Below, in pieces: positions 16,393-25,800 of a DNA stretch of 47,455 nucleotides (position 1 is its first letter; each line of letters opens with the position of its first letter). The position numbers were made by a program, and so were the translations under genes. Source of the DNA: Rubrivivax sp. (lineage in GTDB: Bacteria; Pseudomonadota; Gammaproteobacteria; Burkholderiales; Burkholderiaceae_C); the NCBI GenBank assembly GCA_016789955.1, contig JAEUPB010000046.1, positions 1-47,455 on the forward strand. Reading direction: 5' to 3'. The notes beneath the pieces were generated by a model that was given only the letters and a program-made list of their open reading frames with translations, did not search any database and was not told the origin of the DNA.

Positions 16393-17474
16393 GTGCGCCT
16401 CCTGCGCACCGGCGCCGAGGCGGAGGCCGAAGCCGATGCCGGCGGCGGGGCGACGCTGCCGCGCGATTCCAGCTCCGGCGCGAACAGGAACTCGCCGGCC
16501 GGGATGTCGGGGTCGGCCAAACGGCCTATGACGCGCTCGACGATGGTGCGCGCCATCGCCGGCACCGGCAGGCGCACGGTGGTGAGCGCCGGCGACATCA
16601 GCGACGACAGGAAAAGGCCGTCCATGCCGATGACCGACACGTCGCCCGGCACCGAGAGACCGGCATCGCGCAGGCCTGCCAGCAGTCCGTAGGCGAGCAT
16701 GTCGTTCACCGCCACGAGCCCGGTCGGGCGCGGGCGCTCGGCGGCGATGCGGGCCGCGAGCATGCGGCCGACGTCGGCCATCTCGGAGTCGCCGTAGTCG
16801 GAACTGGCGCTGCCGTCGATCACGCGGGCGTGCGCCGCAAGGCCCGCCGCCGCAGCCGCCGAGCGGAAGCCGCGGATCTTCTCGCGGCGGCTCATCGTCA
16901 GGCCCGACGCGGTGACGAACGCCAGCTCGCGGTGCCCGCGCTCGATCAGGTGCGCCGCGGCCAGCCGCGCCGCCTCGTGGTTGTCCACCGACACGTGGTC
17001 GATCGCCGAACTGGCGCCGGGCGTGGCGCGGCGGTCGTAGCTGACCATCACCAGGCCGCGCTGCACGGCCTGCTCGAAGTGCCGCTCGTCGGCCAGCGAG
17101 GAAATCACGATCACGCCGCGCACGCCGTGCGCCAGCAGGTCGTCGAAGAAGCCGACCTCCTTGTCGCGGTTGCGGTAGGTGTTGCCCAGCACCACGCGGT
17201 AGCCGTGGCGCTCCTGCGCCGATGTCTCCACCTCGCGCGCGATGTAGCCGTACATCGGGTTGGCGATGCTGGGCACGAGCAGGCCGAGCATCGGCGTCTG
17301 CCCGGTCTTCAGCTGCTGTGCCGCACGGTTGGGGCGGTAGTCCAGCGCCGAGATCGCGGCGCGCACGCGCTCGAGGGTCTCGGCCCTCATGCGCTCCACG
17401 CGCCCGTTGAGCACGTTGGAGATCGTGCTCACCGAGACACCGGCGTGGCGGGCGACGTCGGCGATGGTGCTCAT
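16389..17474 (-). CDS. LacI-family transcriptional regulator
   Basis: The 361-aa product starts with a standard LacI helix-turn-helix (IADVARHAGVSVSTISNVLN, residues 3-22, then a hinge with YRPNRAAQQLKTG). A periplasmic-binding-like effector domain follows (LGLLVPSIANPMYGYIAREV, AVNDMLAYGLL, SVIGMDGLFLS). The last 20 or so residues are an Ala/Ser/Arg-rich tail not usual for the family. The open frame extends upstream to 18137 inside dctM; ATG 17474 fits the HTH start and overlaps the dctM stop (ATGA). A regulator in mid-operon implies autoregulation with the TRAP genes. Confidence 0.93.
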   Translation of the reverse strand: MSTIADVARHAGVSVSTISNVLNGRVERMRAETLERVRAAISALDYRPNRAAQQLKTGQTPMLGLLVPSIANPMYGYIAREVETSAQERHGYRVVLGNTYRNRDKEVGFFDDLLAHGVRGVIVISSLADERHFEQAVQRGLVMVSYDRRATPGASSAIDHVSVDNHEAARLAAAHLIERGHRELAFVTASGLTMSRREKIRGFRSAAAAAGLAAHARVIDGSASSDYGDSEMADVGRMLAARIAAERPRPTGLVAVNDMLAYGLLAGLRDAGLSVPGDVSVIGMDGLFLSSLMSPALTTVRLPVPAMARTIVERVIGRLADPDIPAGEFLFAPELESRGSVAPPPASASASASAPVRRRRT

Positions 17475-18760
17475 CCGAGGAAGTGGTGCGGGATCCAGGT
17501 CGACAGCGGCGGCACGAGGATCACCAGCAGCAGCACCAGCGTCTCGGCGAGCATGAACCACCAGACATGGCGGTTCACCTCCGCGTACGAGCATTGTGCG
17601 ATGCCGGTGGTGACGAACAGCAGCGGCGCGGTCGGCGGCGACACCGCGCCGATCTGGTTGCACATCACCATCACGAGTCCCATCTGGAACGGGTCGATGC
17701 CGTAGACCTTGGTGATCTGGATCGCCGCCGGCGCGAACACCAGCAGCACCGCGAGCGAGTCGACGAAGGTGCCGAGCACGATCATCACCACGGCGATGAT
17801 GAAGAGGATCATCGTCGGGTTGCCCGACATCGACGTGACGAACTTCAGCGCACCTTCGTTGAACTCGAGGTAGCCCATCAGCCAGCCCGACGCGCCGGCC
17901 ACCGCGATCACGCCCGAGACCATCGTCGTCATCACCACCGACTCGAGCAGGATGCCGGGCAGGTCGCGCCAGCGGATGCGCTTGTAGAAGAAGAGGCCGA
18001 GCACCAGCGCGTACAGGCAGGCGATGGCCCCGGCCTCGGTGGCGGTGAACACGCCGCTCAGGATGCCGCCCACCACGATCACCGGCCCCATCAGCGCCGG
18101 CCACACCTCCTTCAACGAGCGCCCCAGCGCGCCCCACTCGAAGCGGCCGTGCGTGACGCGCAGCTCGGGGTAGTCGGGCAGGAAGGTGTAGACCTTGATC
18201 GTGACCATCAGCGCCAGGCCCACGAGGATGCCCGGCACGATGCCGCCGAGGAACAGGCCACCGATGGATACCTGCGCCATCGAGCCGTAGACCACCATCA
18301 CCATGCTCGGCGGGATGATCGCGCCGATGGTGCCGGCGGTGGCGATCAGCGCGGCCGCGAAGCCGGGCTTGTAGCCGTTGCGCTTCATCGTGGGCACCAC
18401 GATCGACGCGATCGCCGACGCGTCGGCGGTGCTCGACCCCGATACGCCGGCGAACACCATGCTCGCCACCACCGAGGCGTGCGCCAGCCCCGCCTGCAGG
18501 TGGCCCACCAGCACGCGCGAGAACTGCACCAGCTGCTGGCTCATGCCGCTGGCCGACATCAGCGCGCCGGCGAGGATGAAGTACGGCAGCGCCAGCAGCG
18601 TGAACGAGTCCAGCTGCGTGTACATCTTCTGCGCGAACAGCGGCAGCACGAGGTTGGGCGTGGCCGCGATGCCCACGTAGCCCACCAGCGCGATGGCCAG
18701 CAGGATCGGCACGCCGACCAGCATCGTGCCCAGCATCAGCACGAACAGGAACCAGATCAC
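17471..18760 (-). CDS. dctM: TRAP transporter large permease (DctM)
   Basis: A 429-aa, strongly hydrophobic protein with about 12 membrane helices and DctM signatures: VFAGVSGSSTADASAIASI, ATAGTIGAIIPPSMVMVVYG, GAVSPPTAPLLFVTTGIA. It is the sodium- or proton-coupled uptake subunit. I chose the GTG at 18760 because it overlaps the dctQ stop as GTGA and gives the canonical N-terminus (VIWFLFVLMLGTMLVGVPI). Confidence 0.94.
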   Translation of the reverse strand: MIWFLFVLMLGTMLVGVPILLAIALVGYVGIAATPNLVLPLFAQKMYTQLDSFTLLALPYFILAGALMSASGMSQQLVQFSRVLVGHLQAGLAHASVVASMVFAGVSGSSTADASAIASIVVPTMKRNGYKPGFAAALIATAGTIGAIIPPSMVMVVYGSMAQVSIGGLFLGGIVPGILVGLALMVTIKVYTFLPDYPELRVTHGRFEWGALGRSLKEVWPALMGPVIVVGGILSGVFTATEAGAIACLYALVLGLFFYKRIRWRDLPGILLESVVMTTMVSGVIAVAGASGWLMGYLEFNEGALKFVTSMSGNPTMILFIIAVVMIVLGTFVDSLAVLLVFAPAAIQITKVYGIDPFQMGLVMVMCNQIGAVSPPTAPLLFVTTGIAQCSYAEVNRHVWWFMLAETLVLLLVILVPPLSTWIPHHFLG

Positions 18761-19233
18761 GCGCGCACCCTCCACGCGCCGCCGGCGATGCGGCGCAGCG
18801 CCACGAACATCAGGTACGCGCCGCCCAGCACCATGCCGGTGTACGGGTAGCTCATCGGCACCTCCAGGCCCGGTGAGGTCTGCAGGTGGGCGATGCTCAC
18901 CACCTTCCAGCCCAGCGCCATCAGCGACACCGCGAAGGCCGCCCACATCAGCTCGACCGTCAGGTTGAAGGCAGAGCGCGGCGCCGGCGCGAGCTTGTCG
19001 CAGAAGGTCTCGATGTACAGGTGCGCGCCGCGCCGGTAGGCGATCGGGACGCCGAGGAAGACGATCCAGATGTGGCCGAAGATCTGGGCTTCCTCGCTCC
19101 ACGAGAGCGAGCGGTTCAGGCCGTAGCGGCTGAACACCTGCACCAGCGCGATGACGGCGATCACGCCGAGGATGGCCGCGGCGAGCGCTTCGGCGCCGCG
19201 GTCGATGGCGCCGAACGCGCGCTGCAGGCTCAT
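18757..19233 (-). CDS. dctQ: TRAP transporter small permease (DctQ)
   Basis: A 158-aa protein with four hydrophobic helices and the DctQ motif set: VFSRYGLNRSLSWSEEAQIFGHIWIVFLG-type segment at residues 34-61, then AYRRGAHLYIETF. The ATG at 19233 overlaps the dctP stop (ATGA). It pairs with DctM in the inner membrane. Confidence 0.93.
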   Translation of the reverse strand: MSLQRAFGAIDRGAEALAAAILGVIAVIALVQVFSRYGLNRSLSWSEEAQIFGHIWIVFLGVPIAYRRGAHLYIETFCDKLAPAPRSAFNLTVELMWAAFAVSLMALGWKVVSIAHLQTSPGLEVPMSYPYTGMVLGGAYLMFVALRRIAGGAWRVRA

Positions 19234-20228
19234 TGCTTGCGGATCTGCGCCAGCAGCGCCTCGGCGCCGAACTCCTTGGCCAGCTCGTCCTGTGCCGTCA
19301 GCGCCGCCTTCTGCAGCGGCGCGACGTCGATCTCGTTGACCTTCATGCCGAGCTTCTTCACCTGTGCCAGCGCCTCGGCCTCCTTCTCCGGCGCCATCTT
19401 GCGCACGATCTGCTCGGCCTGCTTGGCGCCCTTCATCATCACCGCCTGCTCGGCCGGGGTGAACTTGTTCCACTCGGCCAGCGAGAACACCAGCACCGTC
19501 GGGTCCATCAAGTGGCGCGTCATCGCGATGCAGCAGGCCACCTCGTTGAACTTGAACGAGATCGTCGTCGACGCGGTGTGCTCGTAGCCGTCGAGCACGC
19601 CGCTCTGCAGCGACGTGTAGATCTCGCCGAAGTTCATCGGGGTGGCGTTGGCGCCCATCGCGTTGATCGCCGACACGAACACCTTGGTCGGGATGGTGCG
19701 GATCTTCAGGCCCTTCAGGTCGGCCGGCGCCTTGACCTCCTTCTTCGACGTGACCACGTTGCGGTAGCCCCAGCTCACCGCCCACGCCAGCACCTTGAAG
19801 CCGGCCTTCTCCATGTCGGCGTTGAGCTCCTTGCCCACCGGCCCGTCGAGCACCGCCTCGGCATGCGCGTAGCTCTTCCACACGAAGGGCAGCCCGAGCA
19901 CGCCGACGCGCTTGACGAACGACGCGTATTCCGCCGGCCCGCCGGCGGTGGCCGACGCACCGCCGCCCAGCCGCATCGCCTCGATCACCTCGCGGGACTG
20001 GCCGAGCTGGCTGTTGGGGAACAGCTTGACCTCCACGGTGTCGGAGTTCGCGTTCACGTAGGTCATGAACTGGTGCGCGAGCATCGTGTTGTCCACGCCC
20101 AGGTCGGCCGGGCCGGCGGTGTGGATGCGCACGAGCTTCTTGGCGGCCTGCGCGGCGGCGGGGCCGGCCGCGAGGAGGGACCCGGCGAGGACGAGCGCCA
20201 GGGCGGCGCCGGTGGTGCGACGGTGCAT
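19230..20228 (-). CDS. dctP: TRAP transporter substrate-binding protein (DctP)
   Basis: The 332-aa product has a cleavable signal (LALVLAGSLLAAGPAAAQA) and the DctP fold: MTYVNANSDTVEVKLFPNSQLG, GLKIRTIPTKVFV with the conserved carboxylate-binding arginine, and SLQSGVLDGYEHTASTTI. The ligand is therefore probably a carboxylate, fitting the hydroxyacid dehydrogenase encoded in the same operon. It is the first gene of the operon, preceded by an inverted repeat at 20271-20289 and a TCTCC/GGAGA ribosome site. Confidence 0.94.
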   Translation of the reverse strand: MHRRTTGAALALVLAGSLLAAGPAAAQAAKKLVRIHTAGPADLGVDNTMLAHQFMTYVNANSDTVEVKLFPNSQLGQSREVIEAMRLGGGASATAGGPAEYASFVKRVGVLGLPFVWKSYAHAEAVLDGPVGKELNADMEKAGFKVLAWAVSWGYRNVVTSKKEVKAPADLKGLKIRTIPTKVFVSAINAMGANATPMNFGEIYTSLQSGVLDGYEHTASTTISFKFNEVACCIAMTRHLMDPTVLVFSLAEWNKFTPAEQAVMMKGAKQAEQIVRKMAPEKEAEALAQVKKLGMKVNEIDVAPLQKAALTAQDELAKEFGAEALLAQIRKQ

Positions 20229-20270
20229 GGGGTTGTCTCCTGTCGTGGTGGCGTGGAACGCCTGCGGTGA

Positions 20271-20289
20271 ATCGTTCTAGTAAAACGAT
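20271..20289. promoter_or_regulatory. Candidate LacI-type operator upstream of dctP
   Basis: ATCGTT and AACGAT arms around a 7-bp AT-rich spacer (CTAGTAA) form a 19-bp dyad about 43 bp before the dctP start. Inside GC-rich DNA the AT content stands out. Size and symmetry fit a LacI-family operator, and a LacI protein is encoded in the same operon. Binding is inferred. Confidence 0.55.
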
Positions 20290-20440
20290 ACACAAGAGGA
20301 CCGGCCGGTGAGCCGGGGTTTGCACGCATCCGATGCACATCGTTGTCGGCAGACGAAACCCGCCAGGCTCATCTAGGGGCTCGCCGCGCGGCCCCGCGTC
20401 GCTAGCATCGCCCTCCTTCCCCGACCCGACGGAGCCACAC

Positions 20441-21088
20441 ATGGGTTTCAATGCCTACGAGAACCGAGCCACCATCGACGACCACGGCGTCAGCTTCGAC
20501 AAGGTGCCCACCGAGGCCGATCGCGTCAACGGCGTACGCCGCATCACCAAGGGCTGGGAGGGCGTGAAGGGCGAGGTCGACGGCCTCGGCGGCCTGAAGC
20601 TGAGCAAGCCCGATGTCGAGGATCTGTTCTCGCACGTCGTCAAAGAGCAGACGCACGCGGTGATCTTCGAGCTGGTGCTCACGAAATCGGACTTCCGGCT
20701 CGATGTCATCGTCGGCAACGCGACCTTCAAGCAAGGCACCGTGCGCGTGCCCTCCGAACTCGAGGAGTACCGCAACTTCCTGTCGAACCTGAACGGCTGG
20801 TCGTCGAGCGACCACAACATCGTGCCCGACGCCGACTGGAAGAAGTGGAACGCCGACAACCCGAAGGCGCCGGCCAAGCCGCCGACCTACAAGGACTTCG
20901 ACGAGATGCAGAAGAAGAGCAAGAGCGACGCCGACGCCTTCCGCACCTGGACGAAGGGCCAGAGCAAGCACAAGAACGTCTTCGCCGAGTACGACAAGGT
21001 CGCCAAGGCCAAGGACAGCGACCCCGCGAAGCAGAAGGCCGTGAAGGCGGTGAACGACGCGCTGAAGGACTACTACAAGTCGTTCTGA
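20441..21088 (+). CDS. Unknown 215-aa soluble protein
   Basis: I do not recognise this gene. The product is rich in Lys, Asp and Glu, has no signal peptide or membrane helix, and contains no cysteine. A mixed alpha/beta N-terminal part (residues about 1-130, with AVIFELVLTKSDFRLDVIVGN as likely strands) is followed by a Lys-rich helical C-terminal part (KDFDEMQKKSKSDADAF, AVKAVNDALKDYY). The ATG at 20441 follows CGGAGCC; an earlier in-frame ATG at 20333 falls in the divergent promoter region. The gene stands alone, divergent from dctP, and ends at a strong hairpin. The codon pattern is that of a real gene. Confidence 0.75.
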   Translation: MGFNAYENRATIDDHGVSFDKVPTEADRVNGVRRITKGWEGVKGEVDGLGGLKLSKPDVEDLFSHVVKEQTHAVIFELVLTKSDFRLDVIVGNATFKQGTVRVPSELEEYRNFLSNLNGWSSSDHNIVPDADWKKWNADNPKAPAKPPTYKDFDEMQKKSKSDADAFRTWTKGQSKHKNVFAEYDKVAKAKDSDPAKQKAVKAVNDALKDYYKSF

Positions 21089-21093
21089 GCGGG

Positions 21094-21122
21094 CCGCGGG
21101 CCAGGGCTCGCCCGGCCCGCGG
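21094..21122. terminator. Bidirectional hairpin between convergent genes
   Basis: CCGCGGGCC (21094-21102) pairs with GGCCCGCGG (21114-21122), with an inner GGGC/GCCC stem. It sits between two convergent genes, six bases past one stop and nine before the other. There is no long U-tract, so it may act as a barrier or a Rho-assisted end. Confidence 0.6.
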
Positions 21123-21131
21123 TCGTTCGCA

Positions 21132-22208
21132 TCAGGCCCTCGCCTCCAGCACGAGGTTGAATGGCGTCTCGGCGGCACGGCGCATGCGGCCGAAGCCGCC
21201 GGCCGTCACCACCTGGCGCAGCCGCAACTCGCCGGCCTGCGCGCCCAGCCCCAGGCCCACGTCCTGCGACAGCGAGCACGGCGTGCAGATCATCGTCGAG
21301 GCCGCGTAGTAGATGCGCCCCACCGGGTTCAGGTTGTCGCGCAGCCGGTCCTGCGCGTAGGGCTCGACGATCATCCACGTGCCGTCGGGCGCGAGGGACT
21401 CGCGCACGTGCGCCGCCGCGCCCACCGGGTCGCCCATGTCGTGCAGGCAGTCGAAGAAGGTCACCAGGTCGTAGCGGCCGCGGTAGCTGCGCGCGTCCGA
21501 GACCTCGAAGCGCGTGTTGGCCGCCACGCCCATGTCGCGCGCGGCCTCGCGGGCGGCCTCGATCGACTCGGGGTGGTAGTCGAAGCCGACGAAGGTCGAC
21601 TTCGGGAAGGCGCGCGCCATCACGATGGTCGAACTGCCGTGGCCGCAGCCGACGTCAGCCACGGTGGCGCCGCGCTCGAGCTTGGCCACCACGCCGTCGA
21701 GCGCCGGCAGCCACGTCGACACGAGGTTGGCGTTGTAGCCGGGGCGGAAGAAGCGCTCGGTGCCGCGGAAGAGGCAGCGGCTGTGGTCGTGCCACGGCAC
21801 GCCGCGGCCGCTGCGGAAGGCCTCGGCCACCTTGGGCTCATCCAGCCACAGGCTCGCCAGCACCTCGAAGGCGCCGGCCATCGAGGCCGGGCCGTTCTCG
21901 TCGGCGAACACCGCCGCCTGCTCGGGATCGAGGAAGAAGACGTTGGCGTCCTCGTCGTAGGTCACGTAGCCCGCGGCCGCCTGCGCGGAGAGCCACTCGC
22001 GCACGTAGCGCTCATGGGTGTCGGTGCGGCGGGCGAGTTCGAGCGAGCTCATGCGCGTGCCGTCGCGCATCGCGGCATAGAAGCCGAGGTGGTCGCCGAG
22101 AAGCACGAGCGCGCCGCTGGCGATGGCGCCGAGGTCGCCCACCATGCGCCCGAGCAGGGCATTGAGGCGTTCCGTGTCGGGGGTGCGGGCGGGTGTGTCG
22201 GTGGTCAT
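21132..22208 (-). CDS. Class I SAM methyltransferase with winged-helix N-terminus
   Basis: The 358-aa product has an N-terminal winged-helix dimerisation domain (residues about 30-95, MSSLELARRTDTHERYVREW), then a Rossmann methyltransferase domain with motif I VADVGCGHGSSTIVMA near residue 178, a following acidic FVGFDYHPES, and FFDCLHDMGDP. It matches the Rv2258c-like group; substrates are usually small molecules and mostly unknown. CTPCSLSQ near residue 308 is also typical of this group. It is adjacent to, and on the same strand as, the small exported-protein gene. Confidence 0.88.
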   Translation of the reverse strand: MTTDTPARTPDTERLNALLGRMVGDLGAIASGALVLLGDHLGFYAAMRDGTRMSSLELARRTDTHERYVREWLSAQAAAGYVTYDEDANVFFLDPEQAAVFADENGPASMAGAFEVLASLWLDEPKVAEAFRSGRGVPWHDHSRCLFRGTERFFRPGYNANLVSTWLPALDGVVAKLERGATVADVGCGHGSSTIVMARAFPKSTFVGFDYHPESIEAAREAARDMGVAANTRFEVSDARSYRGRYDLVTFFDCLHDMGDPVGAAAHVRESLAPDGTWMIVEPYAQDRLRDNLNPVGRIYYAASTMICTPCSLSQDVGLGLGAQAGELRLRQVVTAGGFGRMRRAAETPFNLVLEARA

Positions 22209-22292
22209 GGGGCTCTCCGGGTGTCGTCCAGGGTGGGGTGGGCTGGGACCGGTTCGCGATCGGGTTCGCCGTCCGGTGTGCGGCAGGGTCGT

Positions 22293-22703
22293 TCAGGGCT
22301 TGAGCGCCGCCGCGACCCAGTGCTCGCGGGGCGGCTTGCCGTTCTGCAGCATCCACGCGGTGGCATCGAGGCGGTCGCCGCGCACGTAGCCGGTCCAGCG
22401 CAAGCTGCCGTAGCGCGGGCTCTCGGTCTGGGCGTCGAAGCGCACCGCACCGCCTTCGTCGGTGGTGGTGTAGGCCGCGTCGCCGTAGCCGTAGCGGTCG
22501 CAGGCGGCCGAACGGAAGCGGCCATTGCGGAAGCTCAGCGTGTCGGCATCGCCCTTGGTCTGGCCGCGCGCCAGGAACACGCCTTCGTAGGTCTTGCCGT
22601 CCAGCGACGCGGCGCGGGCCGTGCCGCTGGCCAGCGCCGCGGCCGAGGCCGCGATGGCCACGGCAAAGGATCGTCGCGTCGGGTTCTTGCAGATGTTCGC
22701 CAT
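22293..22703 (-). CDS. Small exported protein of unknown function
   Basis: The 136-aa product has a Tat-like signal (TRRSFAVAIAASAAALASG, cleavage near ARAA at residue 30). The mature part is about 105 aa and beta-rich (LDGKTYEGVFLARG, LSFRNGRFRSAACDRYGYGDAAYTT, YVRGDRLDATAWM). I do not recognise the family with certainty; it resembles small periplasmic lipocalin-like or DUF proteins. ATG 22703 was chosen over 22787 because GAGGAG precedes it and it gives a proper signal peptide. It is divergent from the large regulator at 22850. Confidence 0.75.
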   Translation of the reverse strand: MANICKNPTRRSFAVAIAASAAALASGTARAASLDGKTYEGVFLARGQTKGDADTLSFRNGRFRSAACDRYGYGDAAYTTTDEGGAVRFDAQTESPRYGSLRWTGYVRGDRLDATAWMLQNGKPPREHWVAAALKP

Positions 22704-22849
22704 GGCGTCACTCCTCATCGAGTCGTTGCCGTCGGTGCACGCGGGTGGTCGCCCGACGGCAGCGCTAGGCTGCGCGCTGCGCGTCAATGGGCGCCGCGTG
22801 CAGGCGTCAACGGATCGTCAAAGCGTGCGCGGCTCACTACCATCGCCGC

Positions 22850-25800
22850 GTGGCGCGGTTGCGGCTCCAGACCTTTGGCGGCCTCCAGGTGCACGATGCG
22901 GGAGGCGGCCCGCTGGTGCTCGCCGCACGCAAACCCGCGGCACTGTTCGCCTACCTCGCGCTGCACCCCGGCAAGCCGCAACCGCGCTCGAAGCTCGGCG
23001 CGCTGCTGTGGAGCGACAGCGGCGACGCTGCCGCCCGCGCCAGCCTGCGCCAGGCGCTGCTCGTCGTGCGGCGCGCCACCGGGCTCGGCGACGACGAACT
23101 GGTCGCAGGCCCCGGCGAGACGCTGGCCATCGCCGAGGGCGTGGTGGCCGCCGATGCACTGGAGCTGGAGGCCGCGATCGACGACGACGCTTTCGATGCG
23201 CAGCGCGTCGGCTCCCTGGTCGCGGCGATCGACGGCGAGTTCCTCGAGGGCCTGGCCACGCGCGAGGCCGGCTACGACGACTGGCTCGCGCTGCGCCGCG
23301 CGCAGCTGCGCGAGCGGCTGGTCGCCGCGCACCAGCGGCTGCTCGACGAGCACCGCCTGCACGGCCGGGCCGATGCGGCGATGGCCAGCGCGTTGCGCCT
23401 GCTGGCGCTGGATCCGCTGCGCGAGGACGCGCACCGCCTGCTGATGGAGCTGTACGCCGGCCAGCACCGCTGGGGCGCGGCGCTGCGCCAGTTCCAGCTC
23501 TGCCGCGACGTGCTGGCGCGCGAGCTGGGCGTGCGGCCGCAGCCGCAGACGGTGCGCGTGCGCGACGAGGTCGAGCGTCTGCGCGCACAGGCCGGTGCGG
23601 CGCCCACGAACGAGCCCGGCGCCGCGCACCCGGGTGCCGAGCCGCGGCCGGGCCCGGGCACCGAGCTGCGCGCCGCGGTGCTGCTGGCGGCCGAATCGGC
23701 GCAGGCCGCCGACGAGGCCGACCCCGAACGCGCGCAGGCGCAGGCCGAGGCCGCTGCGCGCGCCGTGCGCGAAGGCGCCGCGGGGTTCGGCGGCACCGTC
23801 GAGCGCCGCGCCGGCGGTGCGACGCTGGTGTGCTTCGGCGCCCCGTTCGGCCATGGCGACGACGCGGAGCGCGCGGCCCGTTGCGCACTGCGTCTGGTGG
23901 CGCAGGCGCCCGAGTTGCGCATCGGCGTGGCCACCGGCCCGGTGCTCGTGGAACACGCCGGCCGCGACGGCGCCACGAGCATCGCCGGCGGCGAGGTGGC
24001 GGGCCTGGCCATGCGCCTGATGGGCCTGGCCGGCGCCGGCGAGGTGCTGCTGCCGGGCGCGCTGTGGCGGCGCGTGCAGCCGGTCGCCGAAGGGGCGGCC
24101 CTCGCCGAGAGCGCGCTGCCGCCCATGCTGCGCAAGACGGGCGTGCACCGGCTCGTCGGGTGGCGGCAGGCACCCGTGCGCCGCGCGGCCCGCGTCGGGC
24201 GCCGTGCCGAGCTGGCGCAGTTCGGCACGCTGCTGGACGCCTGCCTGCGCGACGGAACCGGCAGCGTGCTGCACCTGCGCGGCGAGCCCGGCATCGGCAA
24301 GACGAGGCTGGCCGACGAGTTCCGCCAGGCCGCGGTGGCGCGCGGCTGCGCCGTGCATGCGGGGACCGTGCTCGACTTCGGTTCCGGCGTCGAGCGGGAC
24401 GCGCTGCGCACGCTGGTGCTGGACCTGCTCGGCCTCGGTGCCGCAGCGATCGATGACGCATCGGTGGCGCGCGGCATCGCCGCCGCGGTGGCCAACGCGT
24501 GGGTGCGGCCCGAACACGAGGCGGCGCTGCACCTGCTCGTGCGCCGCGCACCCCCACCGGCCTTGCGCGCCATCGTCGACGGCATGGACCCCGCCGGCCG
24601 CCTGCAGGCCCAGCGTGACGCCTTGCGCCATCTGGTGTCGGGCTGCGCGTTCCGCCAGCCGCGGCTGCTGGTGCTCGAAGACCTGCACTGGGCCGACGCC
24701 GACACGCTGGGCCACGCCGCGGCGCTGGCCGCGGTGACCGCGAGCGCCCCGCTGCTGCTGGTGACCACCGCGCGCGACGACGGCGATCCGCTGGACGCCG
24801 CGTGGCGCCAGGCCGCGCGACCGTGCGCACTGACGATCCTCGACATCGGCCCGCTGCGCTGGGTCGACGCCAGCACGCTGGCGGCGCAGCTCGCCGACGC
24901 CGCCGATCCGTACACGGTGGGCTGCGTCGAGCGGGCCGGCGGCAACCCGCTCTTCCTCGAGCAACTGCTGCAGGCCGACCGCGTGGCGCCGAGCGGCCTG
25001 CCGGCCACGGTGCAGTCGGTGGTGCAGGCGCGGCTCGACCGCCTTGCCGCGCCCGAGCGCGAGGCCGTGCGCGTGGCCGCGGTGCTCGGCCAGCGCTACG
25101 CGCTCGCGGCGCTGGATCACCTGCTGGGCGCCGAAGCGGCGTGGGACCCGCGCCTGGCGCGCGGCCTGATGCGCACCGACGGACGCGAAGGCGTCTACGA
25201 CCACGCGCTGATCCGCGACGGTGCCTATGCCTCGCTGCCGCGAGCGCGGCGCCAGGAGCTGCACGCGCGCGCCGCGCGCTGGTACCAGGGGCGCGACCCG
25301 GTGCTGCGCGCCGAGCAGCTGCAGGCCGCCGAGGACCCTTGCGCTGCCGCGGCCTGGCTGGAGGCCGCGCGGGCCGAGGCCGCAGCGCACCGGCACGAGC
25401 GGGCGCAGGCTTACGCGGCGCGCGGGCGCGGCATCGCGGCTGACGCGCACACCCTCTTCGCGCTGGCCTGCGTGGAAGCCGACGCGCTGCAGGACCTGGG
25501 GCGCTCCGGCGAAGCCCATGCCGCGTGGCAGCGCGCGCTGGAGGCGGCCGGCGACGACGCGGCGCGCGCCCGCGCCTGGTTGGGCATCGCCTCGGCCCTG
25601 CGGCTGCGCGACGACCTCGACGGCTCCACCCGCGCCCTCGACGCCGCCGCAGCGCTGGCCGCCGCGGCCGGCACCGACGAGCTGCGCGCGCGCATCCACG
25701 GGCTGCGCGGCAACCTGCTGTTCCCGCGCGGCGACCTCGATGGCTGCCGGCGCGAGCACGAGGCCGCGCTGGAACTGGCGCAACGCGCCGGCTGCGCCGA

